The notes under the pieces are model-generated. The model did no database searches. It was given only the letters and a program-made list of their open reading frames with translations, and had not been told where the DNA came from. Of a stretch of 64,000 nucleotides of DNA, positions 33,908-41,300 are shown in pieces. Numbering within the stretch: position 1 is the stretch's first letter; every line of letters begins with the position of its first letter. The DNA is from Winogradskya consettensis. GTDB lineage: Bacteria > Actinomycetota > Actinomycetes > Mycobacteriales > Micromonosporaceae. The position numbers and the translations under genes are program-made. The DNA is taken from contig NZ_BOQP01000021.1 of the NCBI RefSeq assembly GCF_018332715.1, positions 1 through 64,000 on the forward strand. The letters are read 5' to 3'.

Positions 33908-34741
33908 TCACGCCGAATTCTTGACGAGATCGCGCAGCCTGTCCGTGAGTTTGGAACGCAGAAGTTCGAGACCTTCGCCGTTGGCGTGATAGTGCAGGGA
34001 ACGGATGGATCGCAGATCGAAAGGGACATCATCGTCCGACTGGGTGATCTGGATGACGTCGCGCCCGAGGCTGTGGGCGATCCCCGCCTCGTAGAAGACG
34101 TTGGGATTTCGGCCGGTGAAATCAGCGATCACCACCTGAGCGCGCCAGATGAGGCTGATCACGTCATCCATGATGTGATGGTGCTCCCAGATGTCGTCGG
34201 CACGCAGACATCGGAGACCCGCGTCCTCCGAGGCTTGGCGCAACGCGGCAGTCACGGGGTCGAACCGCGCGTCGAATGGCATCATCACCGCGACGAGGTC
34301 GGGCTCCCGCGGACGGTTCACCGGCAGACTGAACACGGTCGAGCCGGGTTCATTTCTGGTGCTGACCTCGTGAAGGACCCGATGCAGGTCGACGTCCTTC
34401 ACCGCCCAGTGGGTCCGGCGAAATTCGAACTCCCTGATGTCCAGACGATCCGCCACAGCCTGAATGCGCGAGCAAGAGATTTCGGGAGACACGGCGCTAG
34501 GAACGAACCTGAACCGGTAGTTCCGGCCATCCAGCCTAAGGTTCTCGAGGTGTCCGACCCGGGCGACCTGCGGCGACCCCCGATCGATCTCCGGCATCAC
34601 CAGCGTCGGCAGGTTCAGCAGCCTTGCGACGTCGGGCTTCCCGCCAGGTTCGACGTAGGCACGGATCGCATCGTCGGTGTACTCGACCACACGATCCGGA
34701 GACGCTTCCCCATCGGTGAACCCCACGATCAGGTTGTACAC
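33908..34741 (-). CDS. Nucleoside deoxyribosyltransferase/TIR-related fold protein
   Basis: The 277-residue protein has a unique N-terminal half (about 1-140). The C-terminal domain reads DLVAVMMPFDARFDPVTAALRQASEDAGLRCLRADDIWEHHHIMDDVISLIWRAQVVIADFTGRNPNVFYEAGIAHSLGRDVIQITQSDDDVPFDLRSI. The MPF-at-strand-1, DD..., VIADFTGRNPNVFYEAGIAH series is typical of nucleotide/nucleoside 2-deoxyribosyltransferase-fold proteins related to TIR/SLOG nucleotide sensors. The N-E-A-G signature holds the probable catalytic Glu. GGAGGG lies 7 nt before the GTG. Confidence 0.7.
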   Translation of the reverse strand: MYNLIVGFTDGEASPDRVVEYTDDAIRAYVEPGGKPDVARLLNLPTLVMPEIDRGSPQVARVGHLENLRLDGRNYRFRFVPSAVSPEISCSRIQAVADRLDIREFEFRRTHWAVKDVDLHRVLHEVSTRNEPGSTVFSLPVNRPREPDLVAVMMPFDARFDPVTAALRQASEDAGLRCLRADDIWEHHHIMDDVISLIWRAQVVIADFTGRNPNVFYEAGIAHSLGRDVIQITQSDDDVPFDLRSIRSLHYHANGEGLELLRSKLTDRLRDLVKNSA

Positions 34742-34804
34742 GAATCATCCCTCCGGCAGCCCTCACGTTCAGTACACAGTAGAACTCGCCGGCCGATGTG
34801 CCGA

Positions 34805-35398
34805 TCAGGCAGCGCGCCCGAGGAGGTCGGTGGCGCCGCGGAACATGTAGATGCCGTAGGCCGTGGTGGCGGTTGCTGCGCCGAGGCCGACGGCTGAGGC
34901 CGTGCCGTTTGCCGACGCGCCCAGGGCGATCGCCACGATGCCAGCAACGGCGCTCAGGCAGGTCCAGGTGGCCAGGTAGAGGTCGATGGTGCGGCGGAAG
35001 ACGCGGGCCATCGGGTAGAAGTGGAGGCCGACGATGAGGGCGATGGCCGGGACGACGTAGTCGCTGTTGTTCGTGGCGTTGAGGATGAGGACGACCAGCC
35101 AGATGGCCAGGCCTTCCGCGCCGAAGATGATGCCGAACGCCTGGCCCGATTTGCTGCGGATCTTGGCGTCGTCCGCGGAGAGCTCGGCGGGGAACTGCTT
35201 GCGGGCGCGCAGGAGGCGTACGCCCTGGAGGATGAAGCACACGACCGCGATCACCGCCAGAGCCATGATGATCGCGGCGACCGCGACCGGCCAGCCGGTG
35301 AAGGTGTTCGAGGCCCAGAGCAGGGTGAAGAAGCTCATCAGGAACAGGCCGGTGGCGGTGCTGGTGACGGCGATGCGGGGCGGGGCTGAGGTGGTCAC
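34805..35398 (-). CDS. Membrane protein of unknown function
   Basis: The 197-residue protein has about six hydrophobic segments (TGLFLMSFFTLLWASNTF, AVAAIIMALAVIAVVCFILQGV, GAEGLAIWLVVLILNA, VVPAIALIVGLHFYPMA, ATWTCLSAVAGIVAIALG, a C-terminal segment) and one charged cytoplasmic loop (RARKQFPAELSADDAKIRSKSG). It has no recognised family. It is divergent from the GNAT at 35452 with 53 nt between. Confidence 0.75.
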   Translation of the reverse strand: MTTSAPPRIAVTSTATGLFLMSFFTLLWASNTFTGWPVAVAAIIMALAVIAVVCFILQGVRLLRARKQFPAELSADDAKIRSKSGQAFGIIFGAEGLAIWLVVLILNATNNSDYVVPAIALIVGLHFYPMARVFRRTIDLYLATWTCLSAVAGIVAIALGASANGTASAVGLGAATATTAYGIYMFRGATDLLGRAA

Positions 35399-35438
35399 CC
35401 GCTGATCGTGTCATCCCGGGACGAGCGGCGAGGTCCCC

Positions 35439-35444
35439 TAAAAT
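35439..35444 (+). promoter_or_regulatory. Candidate -10 (leaderless) for the tandem GNAT gene
   Basis: TAAAAT, close to consensus TATAAT, ends 7 nt before the ATG at 35452 with no ribosome site between. Confidence 0.5.
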
Positions 35445-35451
35445 CGCGGGC

Positions 35452-36315
35452 ATGGCTTCTTATCGATGGCGGTCTGCGACACCGGGCGATGTGCCGGCGA
35501 TCCGGGACCTGGTCGCTCGGTGTGACCCGGACGGGCCGGATGCGGAACGGATCGCCGCGGATCTGCGGCGGCCGGGGCTGGAGCTCGCGCTGGATACGCG
35601 GGTCGTCGAGGACGAGGACGGCGTGATCGTGGCGCGGGCGTGGGTGAATCGGCGGTCGGAGGCTGATGTTCATCCGGCGCATCGGGGGCGGGGGCTCGGT
35701 GGGGAGTTGCTCGGGTGGATCGTGGATCGGGCGGTGCAGGCCGGGGAGGAGCAGGTGGTGCAGACCGTCCGGGACGACGATGTGGCGGCCGGGGCGTTGC
35801 TGGCCGCGCACGGGTTCGAGGCGATGGTGACGTCGTGGATGCTGGAGAAGGTGCTGGCTGACGAGCCTGGCGCCGGGGTGACGGCCGGGATCACCGTGCG
35901 GCCCTATCGCGAGAGTGATGCGCGGGCGGCGTACGAGATGGTGGAGGATGCTTTTCAGGGGTTGCAGGGGCGCCGGTTGGAGTTCGGCGAATGGCAACGG
36001 CAGACCGTGGGGCGCGGTGATTTCGCGCCGGAATTCTCACCGGTGGCCTGTGACGGGGAGCGGATTGTCGGGGCGGTGCTGACGCTCAAGGACGGATACG
36101 TCGAGCGGGTCGCCGTCGATCGGGAATACCGGAGTCGCGGAATCGCCCGGCAGTTGCTGCGACAGGCGTTCCGCGATCTCCACGAGCAAAAGGTGCGTTC
36201 ATGTACGTTGTGGACCCATTCCGCGCTGGGGTTGTACCAGCGGGCCGGGATGGTCGTGCGGCGCAGTGCGACCGTTTACCGCAAGGGGCTCGTCACACCT
36301 CGGCGATCGGGGTGA
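35452..36315 (+). CDS. Tandem GNAT acetyltransferase (mycothiol-synthase-like layout)
   Basis: The 287-residue protein has two GNAT domains: residues 1-140 with EADVHPAHRGRGLGGELLGWIVDRAVQAG, and 146-285 with TVRPYRESDARAAYEMVEDAF...VERVAVDREYRSRGIARQLLRQAF and a closing ALGLYQRAGMVVRRSATVYRK. Both retain an R/Q-x-x-G-x-G/A-type CoA loop. MshD has this layout and acetylates Cys-GlcN-Ins, but MshD is only one option. The 3' end overlaps the small minus-strand gene by 23 nt. Confidence 0.88.
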   Translation: MASYRWRSATPGDVPAIRDLVARCDPDGPDAERIAADLRRPGLELALDTRVVEDEDGVIVARAWVNRRSEADVHPAHRGRGLGGELLGWIVDRAVQAGEEQVVQTVRDDDVAAGALLAAHGFEAMVTSWMLEKVLADEPGAGVTAGITVRPYRESDARAAYEMVEDAFQGLQGRRLEFGEWQRQTVGRGDFAPEFSPVACDGERIVGAVLTLKDGYVERVAVDREYRSRGIARQLLRQAFRDLHEQKVRSCTLWTHSALGLYQRAGMVVRRSATVYRKGLVTPRRSG

Positions 36316-36460
36316 GCTCCTTGATGTCGGTGGTGGGGACGCGGAGGAAGACCTCGTTCTCGCGCCAGAATTCGTAGATGCCGTCCTCGAGGATGACGTC
36401 GTCCGCTTCGAGGGCCTGGGTGCCGCGCTCGTCGTTCCAGATCACGTTGTAGGTAGCCAT
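36293..36460 (-). CDS. 55-residue conserved-looking acidic protein
   Basis: The frame reads MATYNVIWNDERGTQALEADDVILEDGIYEFW and ends RVPTTDIKELTPIAEV. It starts 9 nt after the GGDEF-EAL stop on the same strand, so it is probably co-transcribed. The regular alternation of hydrophobic residues (VILEDGIYEFWRENEVFLRVP) suggests a small beta-barrel. Its function is unknown. It overlaps the convergent GNAT end. Confidence 0.65.
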   Translation of the reverse strand: MATYNVIWNDERGTQALEADDVILEDGIYEFWRENEVFLRVPTTDIKELTPIAEV

Positions 36461-36469
36461 GAGCCGAAC

Positions 36470-39115
36470 TTACCCCGCCACGCCCGCCACGATCGCCGCT
36501 GTGAGCGCCGGCACGTCGTCCGGCCAGACCGGGCGGGAGAACAGGTAGCCCTGACCGTAGGGGCAGCCCATTCTGGCGAGCATGGCGCGCTGGTCGGCGT
36601 GCTCGATGCCCTCCGCGACAACGGTGAGGTCCAGGTTGCGGGCCAGCGTGACGATCGCGTTGACGAGGGCGCGTTGCTGTTTGCTGGCGAGGATGTCGTC
36701 GATGAACGATTTGTCGATCTTCAGGACGTCGACCGGCATCTGCCGCAGATAGCTCAGCGACGAGTATCCGGTGCCGAAATCGTCGATCGCTATGCGTACG
36801 CCCACCGCGCGCAACGTCTCCAGATCCGCCCACACCTGCTCGGCGTCCCGCAGCACCAGGCTCTCGGTGATCTCCAGCAGCAGCCATTCGGGGCGGGACC
36901 CGGATTCGCTCAGCGCGGCCCGCACCTTGTCGACGAAGCCGGGCTGGCGGAACTGCCGGGCGGAGACGTTGACGCTGATGTAGCGCAGCGTGGAACCGGC
37001 GGCCCGCCACTGCGCGAACTGGCGCAGGGATTCCCGCAGCACCCATTCGCCGATGCCGACGATCGCGCCGTTCTCCTCGGCGAGTTCGATGAAATGGTAC
37101 GGCGAGAGCAGCCCCCGATCGGGATGCTGCCACCGCACCAGGGATTCGACGCCGACGACGATCTGCGTACGCACATCGACGATCGGCTGGTACTGCAGCA
37201 CGAACTGTTCCGCGTCGACGGCCTCGTGCAGCGCGGTCCGCAGCGCGAGCCTTTCCACCATCGCGGAGTGCAGGTCGTTGCGGTACCGCTGCCAGGTTCC
37301 CTTGCCGGCGCCCTTGGCGAGGTAGAGCGCGAGGTCCGCGTGGCGCAGCAGTTCGGTGGGGCTCTTCGCGTCCTGGCTGGTGGCGACGCCGACGCTGGCC
37401 GCGCCGTTGACGATGTGCGTGCCGCCGAGGCCGTCGCTGAGCTCGACCGGCACGGACAGCGCGGCCACGATGCGGTCGGCGACGGCGTCACCGTCGGCGG
37501 AGGCGATCAGGACGGCGAACTCGTCGCCGCCCATCCGCGCGGCGGTGTTGTGCACGCCGATGGCCTGGGTGATGCGCTGACCGACGGCGATCAGGAGCTG
37601 GTCGCCGATCGCGTGCCCGAGCGTGTCGTTGACCTCCTTGAAGTCGTCCAGGTCGACGAAGAGCACCCCGAGGTCATGACCGCCCAGGGCGGCCACGGCG
37701 TACGCGTGGTCGAGCCTGTTGCGGAACAGCACCCGGTTGGCGAGCCCGGTGAGCCCGTCGTGGAAGGCCTGGTGGGCGAGGTCGTTCTCGAGGCGGCGGC
37801 GGTCGGTGACGTCGCGGATCGTGAGGACGAGGCCCGCCACGGTGTGGTCGGCGCGCAGGTCGCGGATGCCGCACTCGACCTGCAGCGGGCGGCGGTCGGC
37901 GGTGATCGCGGTGAGGTCGAGACCGTCGGTGTCCGTACGCCCGGCGCGTGCGAGGGTCAGCGCGTCGCTCAGCGCATGGCGGTGGGTGTCGGCGATGAAC
38001 TGGTCGAGCGACGAGCCGGTGAGGTCGGGGTGGCCGAGCAGCGCTACGGCGGAGGGGCTCGCGTACCGGACGCGGTCGTCGTCCCCCACGATCAGGATGA
38101 CGTCGGAGGCGCTCTGGATCAGGGTCCGGAAGTAGGCCTCGCCGTCGCGGCGGCTGATCTCGGAGGCCAGCGCGATCCGGTCGGTGAGCAGCCCGCCGAC
38201 CCGCGCCATGACCAGCAGGAACATCAGCGCGGAGCCGGCCGCGATGACCGGGGCGTCGACGACGCCGCCGCTGAGGTGCTCGGCGAGCAGCACCGCCGGG
38301 GCGATCAGGGACGCGGCGGTCAGGGACGCGAGCCGGCGCCCGCCGGTGGGCATGGTCGTGGCGATGTGCCGGGCGTCCTCGGTGAGCGTGACCATCGAGG
38401 GGTGCAGGGCGGCGAGCCCGGCCGCGGCGTAGAACACGACCCAGCCGAGGTCGATCGGGCCGCCGACCGCCCAGTCGCTGTCGAGCCGGGCGAGGCCGTA
38501 GATGATGTCCGAGACGAGGACGCCGAGGATGCTGACCGACAGCAGTTGCAGGGCGACCGGTTTGCGCCCGGGAGTGGCGAGCAGGCGCATCAGGATGGCG
38601 AGCGCCAGCACGTCGCCGAGCGGGTAGGCGACCGACACGGCCTTCTCGAGCACGCTCAGGCCGGTGTCCCGGGTGTACGGCGCGATCAGGTACACCCAGG
38701 AGAGCAGCCCGAGGCTGACCGTGGGCACCAGCGCGTCGAGCAGCGCGGCCCGGTTGCGGTCCCCGGCCCGGGTGCGGATGAACAGCACCAGCCCGACCGC
38801 CAGCAGCGGGTAGACGAGCAGGTACAGCACGTCGGACCAGTCCGGGAACGGCGGCACGATGCCGAGCGCTGCCTTCGTGTAGTAGACCGTGTCGCCGGAG
38901 ACGAAGACGGCCAGCGAGAGGGCGATCAGGTACCAGGGCAGCCGCCGGGCCGGCCGGTGGATCCGGACGCCCGCCACGATCGCCGCGGCGCTGGAGAAGC
39001 CGATCGCACCCCACGAGTAGACGTGGGAAGCGGGCCACGCGTAGTAAACGACGCAGAGTGCCACGATCCACGCGACGAAGCACGCGCGCACCCGCTGGGA
39101 CGTCATGTACGTCAC
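36470..39115 (-). CDS. Membrane PAS-GGDEF-EAL cyclic-di-GMP protein
   Basis: The 881-residue protein has about nine or ten N-terminal membrane segments (1-320) and a PAS domain (about 330-450; TLIQSASDVILIVGDDDRVRYASPSAVALLG). A GGDEF domain with intact GGDEF at 529-533 suggests a working cyclase. The EAL domain starts VVGVESLVRWQHP (EAL is ESL here, Glu657 kept) and includes IDDFGTGYSSLSYLRQMPVDVLKIDKSFI and VAEGIE, so phosphodiesterase residues appear present. It makes or degrades c-di-GMP in response to an unknown membrane or PAS signal. GTG 39115 or ATG 39106 is the start; neither has a clear ribosome site. Confidence 0.92.
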   Translation of the reverse strand: MTYMTSQRVRACFVAWIVALCVVYYAWPASHVYSWGAIGFSSAAAIVAGVRIHRPARRLPWYLIALSLAVFVSGDTVYYTKAALGIVPPFPDWSDVLYLLVYPLLAVGLVLFIRTRAGDRNRAALLDALVPTVSLGLLSWVYLIAPYTRDTGLSVLEKAVSVAYPLGDVLALAILMRLLATPGRKPVALQLLSVSILGVLVSDIIYGLARLDSDWAVGGPIDLGWVVFYAAAGLAALHPSMVTLTEDARHIATTMPTGGRRLASLTAASLIAPAVLLAEHLSGGVVDAPVIAAGSALMFLLVMARVGGLLTDRIALASEISRRDGEAYFRTLIQSASDVILIVGDDDRVRYASPSAVALLGHPDLTGSSLDQFIADTHRHALSDALTLARAGRTDTDGLDLTAITADRRPLQVECGIRDLRADHTVAGLVLTIRDVTDRRRLENDLAHQAFHDGLTGLANRVLFRNRLDHAYAVAALGGHDLGVLFVDLDDFKEVNDTLGHAIGDQLLIAVGQRITQAIGVHNTAARMGGDEFAVLIASADGDAVADRIVAALSVPVELSDGLGGTHIVNGAASVGVATSQDAKSPTELLRHADLALYLAKGAGKGTWQRYRNDLHSAMVERLALRTALHEAVDAEQFVLQYQPIVDVRTQIVVGVESLVRWQHPDRGLLSPYHFIELAEENGAIVGIGEWVLRESLRQFAQWRAAGSTLRYISVNVSARQFRQPGFVDKVRAALSESGSRPEWLLLEITESLVLRDAEQVWADLETLRAVGVRIAIDDFGTGYSSLSYLRQMPVDVLKIDKSFIDDILASKQQRALVNAIVTLARNLDLTVVAEGIEHADQRAMLARMGCPYGQGYLFSRPVWPDDVPALTAAIVAGVAG

Positions 39116-39134
39116 ATCGGCGGGAACGCCCGAT

Positions 39135-40172
39135 TTATGAGCCCCAGCTCTCGACCGTCGTCGTGACGGTCCGGTCGGTCTCGGCGGACTCCTGCACGGC
39201 GAGTGCGATCAGGTGGTCCTGGGCGCCCTCTGCCAGGGGGTACGGCGGCGGGCCCTCGCCGCGCACCCAGGCCGCGGTGGCGTCCAGCAGGGTCGCGATG
39301 GCGATCTCCTCGTCGCTCCAGCGCCGCCCCGGGTACGGGTTGCGGTAGAGCACGTCGCCGCCGAGCGTGATGGTGTCCGTGTCGAACCCGTCGAGGTCCA
39401 GGTCGTAGCCCGTCTGCCGGCGCACCAGCGGGGTACGCACGACCGTCCGCGGCGCCGTCAGCCGCACGATCTCGTCGTCGCGCAGCTCGCCGTGGCTGCC
39501 CCGGACCAGGAGCCGCCGGAAGCGCAGCTGGTTGTGCCACTGGTTGTCGGTGAAGTCGTAGAGCCCGGAGAGCCCGTCGCCGAAGTCGAGCGTGGCGATC
39601 AGCGTCTCGGCGGGCTGCGGGTCGGCGTCACCGGTCCATCCGTCGCGGGTCAGCGGGTTCACCAGCGGGGCGGTGGTCGACGTCGCGCGCACGGCGACCG
39701 GGCCGTGACCGGCGCCGAGCAGCCCGCGGATCATCGCGACCGCGTGGTAGAGGTGCGTCGACGAGACCTGCACCTGGGACGGCGTACCGATCAGACCTGC
39801 CCGGACGGCGGCCTGGCGGGCGGCGTGCGCGGGCATCAGCAGATACTGCTCCGCGACCTGGACCAGCCCGGACTCCCCCACGGCCGTCCAGAGCTCCCGC
39901 AGCGCGGCGGCGTCCTTGGCGGGCGGCGTCTCGGCGAGCACGGGCAGCCCCCGCCCGACCGCCTCGGTGATCACGCCCGGGTTGGCCTCCCAGGACACGG
40001 CGCTGACGACGAAGTCGGCGTCGACCTCGGCCAGGCTGCCGTAGGCGGGGACCGGCAGCTCACGCGGGGTGCGCACGACGGCCCCCACGCAGTCGACGCC
40101 GTCGAGGCCTTCGGCGATCCGCCAGAACATCTGCGAACGCCACCCGGCGCCCACCGTCACGAACGTGGTCAC
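39135..40172 (-). CDS. Gfo/Idh/MocA-family oxidoreductase
   Basis: The 345-residue protein has a dinucleotide-binding start (MTTFVTVGAGWRSQMFWRIAEG), then DADFVVSAVSWEANPGVITEAVGRGLPVLAETPPAKDAAALRELW (EKP-like motif reads ETP). The C-terminal sheet domain has LYHAVAMIRGLLG, in which the catalytic His is plausible. It oxidises or reduces a sugar or sugar acid. The start overlaps the LacI stop by 4 nt, so it is co-translated and probably belongs to the same sugar regulon as the GH30 enzyme. Confidence 0.88.
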   Translation of the reverse strand: MTTFVTVGAGWRSQMFWRIAEGLDGVDCVGAVVRTPRELPVPAYGSLAEVDADFVVSAVSWEANPGVITEAVGRGLPVLAETPPAKDAAALRELWTAVGESGLVQVAEQYLLMPAHAARQAAVRAGLIGTPSQVQVSSTHLYHAVAMIRGLLGAGHGPVAVRATSTTAPLVNPLTRDGWTGDADPQPAETLIATLDFGDGLSGLYDFTDNQWHNQLRFRRLLVRGSHGELRDDEIVRLTAPRTVVRTPLVRRQTGYDLDLDGFDTDTITLGGDVLYRNPYPGRRWSDEEIAIATLLDATAAWVRGEGPPPYPLAEGAQDHLIALAVQESAETDRTVTTTVESWGS

Positions 40173-41194
40173 GGCCGCACCCTACCCGTCGAGTCCCGGA
40201 CGACGAGCTCGGTGGCCAGCTCGACGTGCAGGGCCTCCTGGTCGTGGCGCTGGATCGCGCGGTCGAGCAGCGACACGGCCATCCGGCCCAGCTCCGCGAG
40301 GGGCTGGCGCACCGTGGTGAGCATGGGGCTGGTGGCCCGGCTGAGGTCGATGTCGTCGAAACCCGCAACCGACAGATCCTCGGGTACGCGCAGAGCACGC
40401 TCGGCGGCAGCCCGCAGCGCACCGACAGCGGTCTTGTCGTTGAAGCCGACGATCGCGGTCGGCGGATCGGCCAGGTCCAGCAGCTCGGCGGCCGCCCGCC
40501 GGCCCTGCTCGACGGTCGGCTCGACATGGCGGACCAGGGCGGGATCGGGCAGCACACCGGCGGCGGCGAGAGCCGTGTGGTGCCCGGCGAGACGGCCGTC
40601 GCTGGCCATCCACTCGTCGGGCCCGGCCACCACCCCGATCCTGCGGTGCCCGAGGGCAGTGAGGTGGGCGGTGAGGCTGCGCGCCCCGGCGGCGTGCGCG
40701 GCGGAGACGGCGAGGGTGTCACGCGGCGGTGGCTCCCGGGGGTCGGCGACCACGAACGGGAACTGGCGCCGGCGCAATGCGGCCAGCTCCTCGGCGGGTT
40801 CCGGGGGCAGGATCAGCACGGCCCCGGCGACTCCCGCGCGGGTGGGCAGCCGGCTGAGCACCGGGGTGCGCTGCGCGGCCTCGCCGGCGCTGAGCAGCAT
40901 CGCGCGCCCGTGCAGGTCGAGCGTCTCGGCGATCGACGACACGATCAGCCCGAAATAGTCGGTGAGCACGTATGGGCAGCGCACGAACACCGCCCCGGCC
41001 GCCGGGCGGGCGGGGCCGCGAGGGCGGGGCCCGGTGCCGCCGAGCTCGGCGAGTGCCTGCTCGACCACCTCGCGGGTGTGCTGGGCGACGTTGCCACGGC
41101 CGTTGAGCACCCGGGAGACCGTCGCGATCGACACGCCCGTAGCCGCGGCGACGTCCCGGACCGTGCCGCGTCTTGTTTCATCGCCCTGTTTCAT
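40169..41194 (-). CDS. LacI-family transcriptional regulator
   Basis: The 341-residue protein has an N-terminal LacI helix-turn-helix and hinge (GTVRDVAAATGVSIATVSRVLNGRGNVAQHTREVVEQALAELG) and a periplasmic-binding-protein-like sugar domain ending LSVAGFDDIDLSRATSPMLTTVRQPLAELGRMAVSLL. It sits divergent from the GH30 gene (106 bp between) and upstream of Gfo/Idh/MocA, so it likely represses both arms in the absence of a glucoside or aminosugar inducer. Confidence 0.92.
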   Translation of the reverse strand: MKQGDETRRGTVRDVAAATGVSIATVSRVLNGRGNVAQHTREVVEQALAELGGTGPRPRGPARPAAGAVFVRCPYVLTDYFGLIVSSIAETLDLHGRAMLLSAGEAAQRTPVLSRLPTRAGVAGAVLILPPEPAEELAALRRRQFPFVVADPREPPPRDTLAVSAAHAAGARSLTAHLTALGHRRIGVVAGPDEWMASDGRLAGHHTALAAAGVLPDPALVRHVEPTVEQGRRAAAELLDLADPPTAIVGFNDKTAVGALRAAAERALRVPEDLSVAGFDDIDLSRATSPMLTTVRQPLAELGRMAVSLLDRAIQRHDQEALHVELATELVVRDSTGRVRP

Positions 41195-41227
41195 GGTTGC
41201 CCTCCTGCCGTCTTTCTTGAGTGTTGA

Positions 41228-41290
41228 CAGTTTGGTTTCCGCATTGTTTCCTGTCGATAGAAACGCCGCTGGCGTGTTTCATTTGTTACA
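41228..41290. promoter_or_regulatory. Candidate LacI operator/promoter region for GH30 and LacI
   Basis: TTGACA (41225-41230) gives a good -35 for the GH30 gene but the -10 (TTTCCT at 17 nt) is weak. Repeated GTTTC words and the near inverted repeat GAAACGCC-GCT-GGCG(TG)TTTC (about 41259-41281) lie between the divergent genes and could bind the LacI protein. Confidence 0.35.
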
Positions 41291-41300
41291 GGAGGCGGTT

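Noticed and set aside
34760..34800. GTTC...GAAC inverted repeat near 34770 as a LexA box
   Set aside because: The arms are in the reverse order of the actinobacterial SOS box (GAAC-N4-GTTC), and spacing is wrong.
36266..39166. 966-residue plus-strand open frame opposite the GGDEF-EAL gene
   Set aside because: Its composition is that of a reverse-complement shadow; PAS, GGDEF and EAL motifs are on the minus strand.
40962..41300. Upstream extension of the GH30 frame
   Set aside because: The extension lies antisense to the LacI gene. A signal peptide and GGAGG fix the start at 41301.
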